Shown piece after piece: positions 17,699 to 26,834 of a DNA stretch of 64,000 nt; positions within the stretch are counted from its first letter, which is position 1; each line of letters starts with the position of its first letter. The notes under the pieces are model-generated. The model had not been told where the DNA came from. It saw only the letters and a program-made list of their open reading frames with translations, and did no database searches. A program made the translations under genes and the position numbers. This DNA is from a bacterium (GTDB lineage: Bacteria > Bacillota > Clostridia > Oscillospirales > Acutalibacteraceae), in assembly GCA_022774755.1 (NCBI GenBank), contig JALFLK010000009.1, positions 124,001-188,000 on the forward strand. The letters run 5' to 3'.

Positions 17699-19180
17699 TT
17701 AAATTCTGACTACCTCTGTCTGAGGAATGTCCGGGTTTTTGTTTTCGTTGTATATGGGGAAAGTAAGCGTAACGGTAGTACCGACGCCTACTCCGCTTTC
17801 AATATCAAGAGAGCCGTTGTGCAGCGTCATTATTTCGTCCGCTACTGCAAGGCCGATTCCCGAACCGTTTACCTTTTGATTTGCCTTGTAGAATTTTTCT
17901 TTAACCTTAGGCAAATCCTCCGGTGCAATTCCGCAGCCGGTATCGGTTACTACAACCTTGATTTTATCAGGCTCCTGCTTTTTGTCATAAATTATCTGAA
18001 TTGCCACAACACCGCCTGCAGGCGTATATTTCAGGGCGTTGTCTATAATGTTGAGGAACACCTGTTTCAGCCTGTTTCTGTCGCCGTAAACAGGGGGGAA
18101 GGTGGTTTCGGGCTCATCGTATAAAAGATGCTTGTTTTCTGATATAGCCCTCTCTTTGAGCATATATACGGTTTCGTCAAGCTCGGCAAGTATATCGAGC
18201 TTTTCGTTCATAAGCACCATTCTGCCGCTTTGAAGTCTGCTGAAATCCAATAGTTCCTCTACAATGCTGGTCAGTCTTGATGATTCCTTTATGATAACAT
18301 TCATACCCTTTTCAAAAGTGGCACGGTCGATTTTGCCCTCGGAGTTAAGCTGCATTGTTTCCGCCCAGCCTTTAATGGCGGTCAGAGGAGTTCTCAGCTC
18401 GTGAGAAACACGGGAGATAAAGTCGTTTTTCATCTGGTCTGTTGCCTGCAAATCTGTTGACATATCCTTAACTGCGTCACAAAGCTCGCCGATTTCGTCA
18501 TCGTATTTTTTATTGGCCGTAACCGAAAAATCCCCGTGTGCAATTTTTTTCGCCATATCCGAAAGCTCGTTGACGGGTTTAACAATAGAGCGTATAAAGT
18601 ATATGCCCATCATCACAACTATTGCAATAATAAGCAATCCGACAGCGGTAATGACCAGAGAAATGCCTAAAATTCTGCCGTTCACCGTCTCAAGAGAGGT
18701 GATATACCTTATGGCTCCCACGCAGATGCCGTTTTGATTGGTGATTATCCTTGTAACTGCGGTAACATTTTCTCCCGATTTTAAATTACCGCTCCATCTG
18801 CCGACGCCGTCCTCACTGCTTGAGGCAGAGTCAAAATCCGGCATAGGCTGATCCTCATCCGGGGTGAAACCCGTGGAAGTCATCATAATTCTTCCGGAGG
18901 CGTTAATAACCATAATTTCCATTTTTTCTTTGTAAAAAAAGTTTTCTATGTATTCTCTTGAGGAGTTCATAAATGTACCGGAAGTTTCGGTTTTGTAACC
19001 CTGAAACACGGTGGAAAGCTCGTTGCACGCTGAGTTAAGCGTCTGCTGTACCGTGGTGTTGTAAACATCGGATACCGCAAAAAGGAGTCCGGCAATAACC
19101 AGCACAACTATTGTAACCACAACACTGAGATTGCTCAGCATCCAGCGCTTAGTTATGCCTTTTGTAAAGTGTTTCAGCAC
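17699..19180 (-). CDS. Membrane sensor histidine kinase
   Basis: 493 residues: membrane segment about 15-37, an extracellular sensing domain (about 38-165), second membrane segment (about 170-197), HAMP linker, HisKA box with the phospho-acceptor histidine in FISRVSHELRTPL, and HATPase motifs NIIDNALKYT, DTGCGIAPED and GSGIGLAV. GTG start at 19180 is 7 bases after GGAGG. The partner response regulator is directly upstream. Architecture resembles ResE/WalK/PhoR-type kinases; the signal is unknown. Confidence 0.93.
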   Translation of the reverse strand: MLKHFTKGITKRWMLSNLSVVVTIVVLVIAGLLFAVSDVYNTTVQQTLNSACNELSTVFQGYKTETSGTFMNSSREYIENFFYKEKMEIMVINASGRIMMTSTGFTPDEDQPMPDFDSASSSEDGVGRWSGNLKSGENVTAVTRIITNQNGICVGAIRYITSLETVNGRILGISLVITAVGLLIIAIVVMMGIYFIRSIVKPVNELSDMAKKIAHGDFSVTANKKYDDEIGELCDAVKDMSTDLQATDQMKNDFISRVSHELRTPLTAIKGWAETMQLNSEGKIDRATFEKGMNVIIKESSRLTSIVEELLDFSRLQSGRMVLMNEKLDILAELDETVYMLKERAISENKHLLYDEPETTFPPVYGDRNRLKQVFLNIIDNALKYTPAGGVVAIQIIYDKKQEPDKIKVVVTDTGCGIAPEDLPKVKEKFYKANQKVNGSGIGLAVADEIMTLHNGSLDIESGVGVGTTVTLTFPIYNENKNPDIPQTEVVRI

Positions 19181-19223
19181 ATTGCCGCCTCCTTAAATAA
19201 AATAAATTAAAAATACTAAGCCT

Positions 19224-19323
19224 AAATAATAGTTAATCGGTAAAGTTTGAATAAAAGCTAATAAGCTGAGCCTGAACAAAGGCTAATCAGCTCAGCTTGA
19301 ATAAAAGCTAATCGGTGCTTGCT
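19224..19323. repeat. Four degenerate 25-bp tandem repeats
   Basis: Units starting near 19224, 19249, 19274 and 19299 share the pattern GAATAAAAGCTAAT followed by a variable tail. They lie between the response regulator stop and the kinase start. The inner units also form an 8-bp perfect inverted repeat (AGCTGAGC with GCTCAGCT). Confidence 0.65.
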
Positions 19324-20024
19324 TAAGCATCCCATTTGTAGCCCAAACCCCAAACGGTTATAATATACTTCGGGTTGGAAGGTTCGTTTTCAACCTTCAT
19401 TCTTAATCGCCTGATGTTGACATCAACGATTTTTTCTTCGCCAACATACGCCTCGCCCCAGACATGGTTAAGTATGTCTGTTCTGTCAAGAGCAACGCCG
19501 GGATTGGAGAAGAAATATTCCATAATCTGAAATTCAACCTGAGTAAGTTCAATAACCTTGCCGCTTTTCATAAGTGTTCGGTTGCGCAAATTAAGAGTGA
19601 ATTCTCCGGATTTTAGTTCTTCTTTAAAGTTGTTTTCCGAGTGTGACTGTGCAAGGGATACTCGTCTGTAAAGTGAGTCAACTCTTGCCAGCAATTCGCT
19701 GGGAGAAAACGGCTTTGCAACATAGTCGTCGGCGCCCAGCATAAGTCCCGTTACCTTGTCCATTTCCTGTGTTTTTGCAGAAAGCATAATAATTCCGATT
19801 CCGCCGTTTCGGCTTCTCAGTTCCTTGCAAACCTGAAATCCGTCAATACCGGGCATCATAACATCAAGAATTGCAACATCAAAGTCGCCGCCGCATTCAT
19901 CGTACTTTTTCAGGGCGGTTTCACCGCAGTCTGCCTCAACAACATCATAACCTGCCCGCTGAAGATTTATAACCACAAAGTCACGGATTGCGGCTTCGTC
20001 CTCGCATACAAGAATTTTCTTCAT
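19323..20024 (-). CDS. OmpR-family response regulator
   Basis: 233 residues: receiver domain with acidic pocket EDE (8-10), phospho-acceptor D54 in AILDVMMPG and the conserved KPF lysine, then a winged-helix DNA-binding domain (VEFQIMEYFF, GLGYKW). ATG 20024 lies after GGAGG. It pairs with the kinase downstream; the 143-base gap between them holds the 25-bp repeats. The kinase and regulator probably respond to a cell-envelope or growth signal, but targets are not visible. Confidence 0.94.
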   Translation of the reverse strand: MKKILVCEDEAAIRDFVVINLQRAGYDVVEADCGETALKKYDECGGDFDVAILDVMMPGIDGFQVCKELRSRNGGIGIIMLSAKTQEMDKVTGLMLGADDYVAKPFSPSELLARVDSLYRRVSLAQSHSENNFKEELKSGEFTLNLRNRTLMKSGKVIELTQVEFQIMEYFFSNPGVALDRTDILNHVWGEAYVGEEKIVDVNIRRLRMKVENEPSNPKYIITVWGLGYKWDA

Positions 20025-20110
20025 AAAAAATACCTCCGTTAATTTAATCGTTAATTTCAAATTTACCGCTGCCTGATTTAATAACATACACGGTAAAGGC
20101 TGAATTTTTG

Positions 20111-21454
20111 TTATTTTTCATAATAGTCCGAAAAAAGTCTGAACGACTGCTGTATGTCTTCGTCGCTGAAGCTAAAAGAGCCCTGAACGTCATGAATTTT
20201 ATAGTAATAAGACTTTGCGCCTTCTTCACGAATCAGCGTATAGCCCTGGGGCTTGCCGGTTTTTGTTAAATCTTCGGTGTTGAATATTTTTATTGTCAGC
20301 AGAGGATTCTGAATGTTACCGTCAGACCATTCGTAAACGGTTACAGAGCTGTCTTCTGCATCGATTCTTGCAGTGGTTTTTTCAAGGGCTTCTTTACTTA
20401 GCTGAAAATAAAACCCGAAATTATACAAAACCATCATATAGCAGTTTTCCGCAAGGGTAGCCGAGGCAGTATCAAATTCGTTCCAGACTGCCGAGGTAAC
20501 AACAAATTCGGCATTTTCTCCGCCGGTGTAAGGCATTTTGGACAAAACGGGTATCTCAATAATATTGTCATCGTCAATATCCATACAATAGGTTTTTCCG
20601 TCACGGATTGTAGGATTGGGTGCAGGACCTGAGTCGCTGTAAAGTGCGTTTACCAAACTGTTTGAACGGCTGTCAAAGTAAATAATCTGCGTACACAGCT
20701 TATCGTTGGAAACAATGCCGTCAACGGCTGCGCCTACTGTGTCGGAATTAAGCATACCGCTTGCAATATTTTCAAAGCCCGTAACATTCTGGTCCAGCTT
20801 TACCGAGGAACTAATCTGCATTTTCTGCCGGCTTTCGTCATAGCTTAAAAGGGAAGCCTCGGAATTTTTGTCGGCATATATTGACAGGGCCAGTATGTCG
20901 TTTTTTTGGTCGCCGTTAAAATCGTTCAGCACAAAGCTTGTGTAAGTATGTGAAACATCCATCTGAGATGCATTTCCATCTTCATAAGAAAAAATTACAA
21001 GCTGATTTACATTTGAATTAAAGGTTTTAAAACCGCATATAATCTCAAGCTTACCGTTTCCGGTAATATCGGAAAAATCTACTCTGTCGATGTTTGTATT
21101 CAGCGTTTTGTAGCTTCCGGCAATCTCCCATCCCTGACTGCCTTCGTGCATAACAAGCATATATGTGGTGGCGTCCTTGTTTACTGTAACCTGATAAAAC
21201 GCAACGGCTTCGCTTTCACCGTCAAAATCAAGGTCACGGATAATTATAGAGGAGCGGTTTCCGCCGTTTTCGGGATATTTCAAGGTATATCCCGTTCCGG
21301 CGTTTTTTTCAATTAAAGCGGTGATTTGCTGTTCGTCGCCGGAGGTTTTCGGGGGCTTCATCAGCTCGCCGCTGCCTATACCCAAAGGAGAGCATCCGCA
21401 TAAAAAAACAGTCATAATGCATAAAATCAACGCAAAAGATAATAACCGTTTCAC
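20111..21454 (-). CDS. Lipoprotein with VCBS/FG-GAP-like repeats
   Basis: A 447-residue predicted lipoprotein: lipobox LCGC near residue 20, then repeated Asp/Gly motifs (DLDFDGESEAV, DITGNGKLEI, DFNGDQKNDI, DIDDDNIIEI) that look like the calcium-binding loops of VCBS/FG-GAP beta-propellers. GTG start 7 bases after GGAGG. It sits immediately upstream of the two-component pair and is probably co-transcribed, so it may feed signals to the kinase or be an output; this is inference. No enzyme motif was seen. Confidence 0.7.
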   Translation of the reverse strand: MKRLLSFALILCIMTVFLCGCSPLGIGSGELMKPPKTSGDEQQITALIEKNAGTGYTLKYPENGGNRSSIIIRDLDFDGESEAVAFYQVTVNKDATTYMLVMHEGSQGWEIAGSYKTLNTNIDRVDFSDITGNGKLEIICGFKTFNSNVNQLVIFSYEDGNASQMDVSHTYTSFVLNDFNGDQKNDILALSIYADKNSEASLLSYDESRQKMQISSSVKLDQNVTGFENIASGMLNSDTVGAAVDGIVSNDKLCTQIIYFDSRSNSLVNALYSDSGPAPNPTIRDGKTYCMDIDDDNIIEIPVLSKMPYTGGENAEFVVTSAVWNEFDTASATLAENCYMMVLYNFGFYFQLSKEALEKTTARIDAEDSSVTVYEWSDGNIQNPLLTIKIFNTEDLTKTGKPQGYTLIREEGAKSYYYKIHDVQGSFSFSDEDIQQSFRLFSDYYEK

Positions 21455-21485
21455 ATAAACGCCTCCTTAATTATAAAATCAAAGG

Positions 21486-22145
21486 TTACTGCACCTTTTT
21501 AACAATACAAAACTTAATGTTGATTCCCTGTTCGGAAAACATTTTCTCGTGTTCGGTTTCAACATTGTCCTCATAACCGCTGCTGTGCAAATCCATAGTC
21601 TTATAAATGAGCTTAAATCCACATTCTTCAAAATATTCAAGGCTTTCAAGAAAAAGCTCGTCGTTATCGGTTTTAAAGTGAATTTCACCGCCGTCCACAA
21701 GAAATTCCCTGTACATTTTAAGCTTTCTCGGAAACGTAAGTCTGCGCTTTTTGTGCTTTGCCCTCGGCCACGGATTGCAGAAATTTATGTATATCCTGCC
21801 GATTTTGTCTTCCGGGGCAAGGATTTTGTCAATTTGGTCAACATTGTATGCGGTGAGCAGAATGTTGCCAATTTGTTTGTTTTCTTCTTCAAAAAGCTTA
21901 ACAATATTTCGTCTGGCAACGCCCAGCATATCGCTTTTAATATCAACTGCAAGGAAATTTATGTCCGGCTTGTTAAGTGCGGTTTGTCCGACAAATCCGC
22001 CCTTTCCGCATCCAACCTCAAGGTACAGCGGTTGTGTAAGCTTAAACCGTGTGTTCCATTTTCCGCGCAGATTTTCGGGTTCTTTTATAAAAAACGGACA
22101 CACCGCAAGCTCCGGTTCAGCCCAGGGCTTTTTCCTTATTCTCAA
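21486..22145 (-). CDS. trmB: tRNA (guanine-N7-)-methyltransferase
   Basis: Methylates G46 in the tRNA variable loop. Motifs: LEVGCGKGGF for SAM, NFCNPWPRAKHKKRRL and the C-terminal acidic TEHE. The start is set to a TTG at 22145 because the protein then begins M-R-I-R-K-K-P-W-A, the usual TrmB N-terminus, and AGGGTG lies 6 bases upstream; an ATG at 22190 has no ribosome site. It has its own promoter. Confidence 0.92.
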   Translation of the reverse strand: MRIRKKPWAEPELAVCPFFIKEPENLRGKWNTRFKLTQPLYLEVGCGKGGFVGQTALNKPDINFLAVDIKSDMLGVARRNIVKLFEEENKQIGNILLTAYNVDQIDKILAPEDKIGRIYINFCNPWPRAKHKKRRLTFPRKLKMYREFLVDGGEIHFKTDNDELFLESLEYFEECGFKLIYKTMDLHSSGYEDNVETEHEKMFSEQGINIKFCIVKKVQ

Positions 22146-22218
22146 ATTATTCACCCTATTCCAACAGCGGTATATGCCGTAAAAAGACATTATACTACAT
22201 ATAGTTATTCATTAAAAT

Positions 22219-22247
22219 ATTATACCAAACTATGTGTTTATTTGCAA
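22219..22247 (-). promoter_or_regulatory. trmB promoter
   Basis: On the minus strand TTGCAA (22247-22242) and TATAAT (22224-22219), spacer 17 bases. Confidence 0.65.
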
Positions 22248-22278
22248 TGATTTTTTCATAGTTTTGTAATATACAGCG

Positions 22279-22316
22279 CAAAAAATCGGCGCACAGGCAA
22301 AAAGTCTGTACGCCGA
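22279..22316 (-). terminator. Terminator after the NIF3-like gene
   Basis: A 12-bp imperfect stem (CGGCGTACAGAC with GCCTGTGCGCCG) and 5-T loop is followed by ATTTTTTG on the minus strand, closing the trmK-NIF3 operon. Confidence 0.8.
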
Positions 22317-22358
22317 AATCTGTACACCGAAAAAATTAGGTTTTTATTTTTGATTTTA

Positions 22359-23126
22359 TTAAATATAGTTCATACAGTCGGTGCAGGTCTTGGACTCGTA
22401 AAAACTTACACCCTCAAACCTGCGGGCAAGCTTTTCCGTCAGCGGTTTAATTACCACATTTTCCGTTTTAAAATGCCCTGCGTCTACTACGGAAAGTCCC
22501 ATTCTGCAAGCGTCCAAAATCTGATTGTGTTTTATCTCACCCGTAACAAGCACCTGAGCGCCTGTATTCAGCGCATTATAGATTTCGCTTCCGCCTGCTC
22601 CCGACGATACGGCGACTCTGCATACGGTGTTGCCGATTTCGGTAAAACGAACGCCTTTGCAGCCAAGCTTCAATTTTACAAATTCGGCAAACTGCCTTTC
22701 GTTCAGCGGAGTTTTAAGGTCGCCTGCCGCAAGGCATATTTCTTTTTCGCCGTCCATAAAAAATCGTATGTTATTAAGCTCCAGCTTTTCTGCGAGGCAA
22801 GTGTTTACGCCGAATTTTTCTGATAAATCAAGATTTGTATGAAGGCAAAAGGCCGAAATGCCCTTTTGCGCTAAAAGATAGGGAACATCACTCTGCGAAA
22901 GCTGTTTTATTCCGTTAAAAATAACGGGGTGATGGCTGATTATCAGATTAGCTCCCAGGTCTTCGGCTTCGCTGACAACATCGGGAGTAATGTCAAGGCA
23001 AACCAGCACAGCCTCTGCGGTTGTATCTTTATCGCCGACCAAAAGTCCGCAGTTGTCAAAACTCATTGCGGTGTCAAGGGGCGCAAAAGTTTCGGTGAAT
23101 TCAATAATATCTCTAATCTTGGTCAT
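22359..23126 (-). CDS. NIF3-like dinuclear metal protein (YqfO-like)
   Basis: 255 residues of the NIF3 family, which form toroidal hexamers with a two-metal site; the role is uncertain (GTP cyclohydrolase 1 type 2 homologue is a common label). Metal-ligand motifs ISHHPVIF near residue 63 and HTNLD, plus GEIKHNQ and DAGHFKTE at the C-terminus, are intact. ATG overlaps the trmK stop by four bases (ATGA), the usual Firmicutes arrangement. Confidence 0.93.
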   Translation of the reverse strand: MTKIRDIIEFTETFAPLDTAMSFDNCGLLVGDKDTTAEAVLVCLDITPDVVSEAEDLGANLIISHHPVIFNGIKQLSQSDVPYLLAQKGISAFCLHTNLDLSEKFGVNTCLAEKLELNNIRFFMDGEKEICLAAGDLKTPLNERQFAEFVKLKLGCKGVRFTEIGNTVCRVAVSSGAGGSEIYNALNTGAQVLVTGEIKHNQILDACRMGLSVVDAGHFKTENVVIKPLTEKLARRFEGVSFYESKTCTDCMNYI

Positions 23127-23800
23127 TGCATTGCTCCTTCGCAAACGGCTCTGAGTTTTTGAGCTGTCTGCAAATAATTAGGGTTTCCCTTAGCCTTGTT
23201 CTCCAGATTTCGGATTTCTTTTTCTATGTATTTTTTGTCTTCGGCGCAGGAACACGGCGAAAGCTTCCCCAAATAATAAAATTCTTTGGGATAATCTTTT
23301 ACTTCGCCCGAATACTCCGCCAGAATAACGGTATAGATTTTTTTGTCAAAACAGCACCTTTGGGCAAGTATTTCGTAGCCGTTTTTACACAGATATTCAA
23401 TCAGCAGTTCGGATTTTGTCATAGGCTGAAGGATAAAATGCTTTCCGAAAGAATTGGAGTACCGCCAGCTGTTAATAATATGCACAATGGTTTCTCCGCC
23501 CATACCGGCTATTACAATATCGTCGGCTTCCGAGGGCGCAACGCCCGAAAGCCCGTCGCACAGGCGGGTTTTCACCTGTTCACCGGCGTTGTACCGCTTG
23601 ATCGTTTCTTTGCCGTTTTGCAAAGGCTCCTGCCCGATGTCGCAGGCAAGAGCCGACTTTGCAATATTCATCTTGCACAGCCATACAGGCAGATAGGCAT
23701 GATCCGTTCCTATGTCGGCAACGGCAGAGCCTTGGCGCACAAATTCGGCACAAAGCCTCAGCCTCGGATTAAGCCTGAAAGGCTCATTATAACTGTTCAT
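23123..23800 (-). CDS. trmK: tRNA (adenine22-N1)-methyltransferase
   Basis: Methylates A22 of tRNA. 225 residues: RLRLCAEFV N-terminus, SAM site VADIGTDHAYLP, and the family motif VIAGMGGETI, then a coiled C-terminal helix region (EKEIRNLENKAKG). Starts three bases after the DUF1858 stop and is translationally coupled to the NIF3-like gene. Confidence 0.92.
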   Translation of the reverse strand: MNSYNEPFRLNPRLRLCAEFVRQGSAVADIGTDHAYLPVWLCKMNIAKSALACDIGQEPLQNGKETIKRYNAGEQVKTRLCDGLSGVAPSEADDIVIAGMGGETIVHIINSWRYSNSFGKHFILQPMTKSELLIEYLCKNGYEILAQRCCFDKKIYTVILAEYSGEVKDYPKEFYYLGKLSPCSCAEDKKYIEKEIRNLENKAKGNPNYLQTAQKLRAVCEGAMQ

Positions 23801-23803
23801 TGA

Positions 23804-23998
23804 TTATTTTACGGCTTGCTTTAATTTTTCAACAAGTGCGTCAGCGTCGGTACCGTGAACGGCGCACGCCTGCTCAACTGTTTCTCCTCTTGAAGCCGGA
23901 CAGCCCAGACAGTGCATTCCGATTTCAAAGAAATACTCCGCTGTTTCCGGGTAAGCGTCAAGAATATCGCCGATAATTGAATTTTTAGTAATTTCCAT
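23804..23998 (-). CDS. DUF1858 redox-disulfide small protein
   Basis: A 64-residue protein of the DUF1858 family (hybrid-cluster-protein-associated redox disulfide domain). The signature is the CLGC pair in IGMHCLGCPASRGET. Function unproven; such proteins are thought to act in thiol or iron-sulfur chemistry. First gene of the small trmK operon; ribosome site GGAGG lies upstream. Confidence 0.85.
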   Translation of the reverse strand: MEITKNSIIGDILDAYPETAEYFFEIGMHCLGCPASRGETVEQACAVHGTDADALVEKLKQAVK

Positions 23999-24125
23999 AA
24001 TTTTATACCTCCGTTTTGGATTTGTTTATCATTATATAAGGCATATCTGCCTTTATATCAAGCGTAATAAGTTTTTTATACATCCGTTATTGTTTGCGTT
24101 AATTAAACGATAATTCCAAGAGCAA

Positions 24126-25340
24126 TTAAGAACGCTTTAAAATCAGGTTGTTATTTACCGGAGAATCGGTTTTGTTTTTAATTAAATCTCTGAACATAAC
24201 AAAGGTGTAATAAAGATAAGTAAGAAGATAAATCAGGGCAACAACCTTGGTGTTCAAAGCGTCATAATAGAACAGATAATGACAATATGACAGCATACTG
24301 ACCGAAATGCACATAAGCGGAAGCCATATGCGTCTGAACGTAAATGCAGCTAAAATAATCGTCAGAACATCCATAACATATGTGTATCTTTCGTGCATTG
24401 ATGTAAGGAACATAATGCAGGTAAATATGGTCCAGATTGCAACCATTATAAAGTTTTCATAATTATTCAGGTTGACATTTTTATGTATTATTATGTAATA
24501 GCCCATTCCCAGTATCAGGAAGGTAAGAACAATGGTAAAGGTTTTAAGCATTGCGTAATAGCTTTCGTTTACGCCGTCGCAAAGTAAAGCATAAAAGTTT
24601 GGACAATTCTCCTGAAGGTGCTGAACGTTATTGGTTTGTTTAAGGTATATTCCTATCATATCCCAAATGGGACGACCCATCAAAAATGCCGGTATGCACA
24701 TAATAAAATCTACTGCCGGTATAATCAAAAAGTGCAGAATCGAGTACTTTTTTGTCATAATATAGTATATGAAAAAAGCAGGGAGAATAAACACAGCCTG
24801 AAGCTTAAAGCCGAAAGCAAGTCCCATACATACAAAGCTTGGAATATGCTTTTCTTTGATAAGAAAATACACCGCAAAAATTATAAAAGATGTGTAGATT
24901 GAGTCGCACTGTGACCAAAAGCCGGAATTGAACACAACCGTAATACAGCAAAATGTCAGAAAATACGATATTGCGCCTTTTAGCTTGACATTGTTTTTTG
25001 CCAACGACATAACAATAAGCGCCGCACCGCCCGAAAGCAGAAAATCAAATATAACCGAAAGCCCCTTATAGGCGTAAATTGGCTCAATGGGCAGGTTTAT
25101 CATCAGAGCAATCAAAATCTGATAGGGCAGGTTGTAGTTGCCGATTTCCCTTGCAAGTCCCTGAAATCCGTAGGTTTTAAACTCATTCCACCAAGGCTCC
25201 AGAAATACATAAAAGTCTCCGCTTTCAAAAGCAACGGCAGACCAGCGCATTGCAAGACCTGCTATTGTACCGAATATTACAAACAGAAGTAAAACGTGTT
25301 TTTGAATCCAGCTTATTGCTTTGTTTTCAGCTACTGTCAA
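24126..25340 (-). CDS. GT-C-type membrane glycosyltransferase
   Basis: 404 residues with about ten membrane segments and the layout of GT-C enzymes that use lipid-linked sugars on the outer face: a first-loop aspartate (SGDFYVFLEPWW, about residue 37), FWSQCDSIY, FKLQAVFILP and a C-terminal MHERYTYV. Related proteins are often labelled mannosyltransferases. The start is TTG at 25340 after GGAGG. Beside a GT32 gene, it probably works on a surface glycan; donor and acceptor are unknown. Confidence 0.72.
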   Translation of the reverse strand: MTVAENKAISWIQKHVLLLFVIFGTIAGLAMRWSAVAFESGDFYVFLEPWWNEFKTYGFQGLAREIGNYNLPYQILIALMINLPIEPIYAYKGLSVIFDFLLSGGAALIVMSLAKNNVKLKGAISYFLTFCCITVVFNSGFWSQCDSIYTSFIIFAVYFLIKEKHIPSFVCMGLAFGFKLQAVFILPAFFIYYIMTKKYSILHFLIIPAVDFIMCIPAFLMGRPIWDMIGIYLKQTNNVQHLQENCPNFYALLCDGVNESYYAMLKTFTIVLTFLILGMGYYIIIHKNVNLNNYENFIMVAIWTIFTCIMFLTSMHERYTYVMDVLTIILAAFTFRRIWLPLMCISVSMLSYCHYLFYYDALNTKVVALIYLLTYLYYTFVMFRDLIKNKTDSPVNNNLILKRS

Positions 25341-25457
25341 CTTGCAGCGCCTCCTTCACGATATTCTAATGTGCTTATGATAACATATAAATGTGCGGTT
25401 AGCAAATATTTTATTACATAACAATTATCTTACAATAATATTACATTGTTTTACAAT

Positions 25458-26261
25458 TTATTTTCTAAATAGTTTTGTTAATAGTTTCTTTGACAAAAAC
25501 CACGGACCGTATTCCAAGAAATCGTATGCAAAGAAGACATATGCTCTATATATTCTCCTTGGCAAGTGCTTACTTAAATATGTAAGCCTTGATGGCTTTC
25601 TCAAAAATCTTTTTAAGAAAGTATCTTTGTATTCCTCGCAAGAAGATTTGGCGTCCTCGTTTCCCCATGACCCAACGCCGAAATGATGAAAGTTCTTGGA
25701 GTACTCATCTAAGCTTATAAAGGCCATATTATCGTTTTTTTGAGTTATACCGATGGGATGGAAATCTTTTAGTGTTTTTTCTATTACATATGTGTTTATG
25801 GACGGGCACGGCGTAAGGTCAAAATCTCCATTTTTTTTGACAAAATGACGGTCATTATAGTCATCCAAAATAGCTTTTACTAATTTGTTGTTTTTCTTTG
25901 CTCCGAATCCCAAGCCTGTAGCAATGTCAACTGATTCAAAAAACATAAATGAATCATATGACAGCAGTTCACCAAAATCTCCTTTTATTTCTACATCGGT
26001 ATCCATATATATTCCGCCGTAATTGTATATTATCCAAAGTCTTGCAACATCTGAAACGAAAGCCCATTTTCTATTTTCGTATGCTTCCTTAGTGTACGGA
26101 AACATGTTTATGTCAAAGTTGTTTTCGTTCCATTCTTTTATTTCAAAATCAGGACACTTTTCCTTCCAGCTTGCCATGCATTTTTTAACTATTTCAGGTT
26201 TTTCGTTTCCCCCAAACCAACAATAATGTATTATTTTAGGTATGGTTGTATTTGAATTCAT
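25458..26261 (-). CDS. GT32-like capsular glycosyltransferase
   Basis: 267 residues of the Och1/GT32 type (capsular polysaccharide synthesis). Seen: IPKIIHYCWFGG at the N-terminus, SDVARLWIIYNYGGIYMDTDVE carries the metal-binding DTD, and HHFGVGSW. ATG 26261 is chosen for GGAGG 9 bases upstream. It probably adds a hexose in the cytoplasm to a lipid-linked glycan. The flanking GT-C gene supports a surface polysaccharide role. Confidence 0.83.
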   Translation of the reverse strand: MNSNTTIPKIIHYCWFGGNEKPEIVKKCMASWKEKCPDFEIKEWNENNFDINMFPYTKEAYENRKWAFVSDVARLWIIYNYGGIYMDTDVEIKGDFGELLSYDSFMFFESVDIATGLGFGAKKNNKLVKAILDDYNDRHFVKKNGDFDLTPCPSINTYVIEKTLKDFHPIGITQKNDNMAFISLDEYSKNFHHFGVGSWGNEDAKSSCEEYKDTFLKRFLRKPSRLTYLSKHLPRRIYRAYVFFAYDFLEYGPWFLSKKLLTKLFRK

Positions 26262-26385
26262 TTGTTTTAACCTCCGTTTTGAGAAAAATATCAAAGTTAG
26301 AGCATAAAGTTAGATTGACTAAAACAAATTACAAACAAATTTGTAACAAAAAATTATATGCGAAAGGGCAATACAAAGACATATA

Positions 26386-26410
26386 AAACGCCCTCCTCAG
26401 GAGGGCGTTT
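26386..26410. terminator. Symmetric terminator hairpin
   Basis: An 11-bp perfect stem (AAACGCCCTCC / GGAGGGCGTTT) with a 3-base loop downstream of the zinc-ribbon gene; A and T ends make it usable in either direction. Confidence 0.75.
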
Positions 26411-26446
26411 CTGCATATGTTGTAAGGAACCTAATATTCCGTCCGC

Positions 26447-26731
26447 TTATGACATCTCTGCTTCTTTTCTCTTTGCAAAGCATTCGCTGCAATAATACTC
26501 TTTGCCTTCTGTGGGCTTAAAGGGGATCTTTGCCTCGCCGCCGCAATCGGCACAGGTAGTAGTGTACATTTCACGATTGGATCTTGCAGCGTTCTTACGG
26601 GCGATTCTGCATTCTTTGCAACGCTGCGGCTCATTTACAAAGCCTTTTTCTGCATAGAATTCCTGTTCGCCGGCGGTAAATACAAATTCTTTACCGCATT
26701 CTTTGCAAATGAGTGTCTTGTCTTCGTACAT
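26447..26731 (-). CDS. Zinc-ribbon protein
   Basis: 94 residues with four CxxC pairs: CKEC and CKEC enclosing a first ribbon, then CADC and CSEC forming a second. This small double zinc-ribbon protein is widespread in Clostridia; its role is unknown (nucleic-acid binding is a guess). Flanked by a terminator downstream and by a GC hairpin (26773-26789) after the sigma-factor gene upstream. Confidence 0.8.
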   Translation of the reverse strand: MYEDKTLICKECGKEFVFTAGEQEFYAEKGFVNEPQRCKECRIARKNAARSNREMYTTTCADCGGEAKIPFKPTEGKEYYCSECFAKRKEAEMS

Positions 26732-26772
26732 TGGTTGTTACCTCTCTTTGGTATAAAATAAAATTAACCCCC

Positions 26773-26789
26773 GGCGGAGTTGCACCGCC
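26773..26789 (-). terminator. Weak hairpin after the sigma-factor gene
   Basis: GGCGG/CCGCC stem with a 7-base loop, followed on the minus strand by GGGGG then TTAATTTTATTTT; a possible weak terminator. Confidence 0.4.
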
Positions 26790-26834
26790 AACACTGCTTG
26801 GGTCATATTTGATTTATCTTAATTTGGGCAAAAG

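Noticed and set aside
22146..22190. ATG at 22190 as trmB start
   Set aside because: No ribosome site; the extra 15 residues are not typical, whereas the TTG at 22145 gives the family N-terminus with a good ribosome site.
21549..22250. Long open frame on the plus strand opposite trmB
   Set aside because: It is the antisense of a well-conserved gene, has no ribosome site and low-complexity basic/aromatic content.
24033..24060. Hairpin AAGGC/GCCTT between the GT-C gene and the DUF1858 gene as a terminator
   Set aside because: The stem is short with a bulge and lacks a T run on the minus strand.
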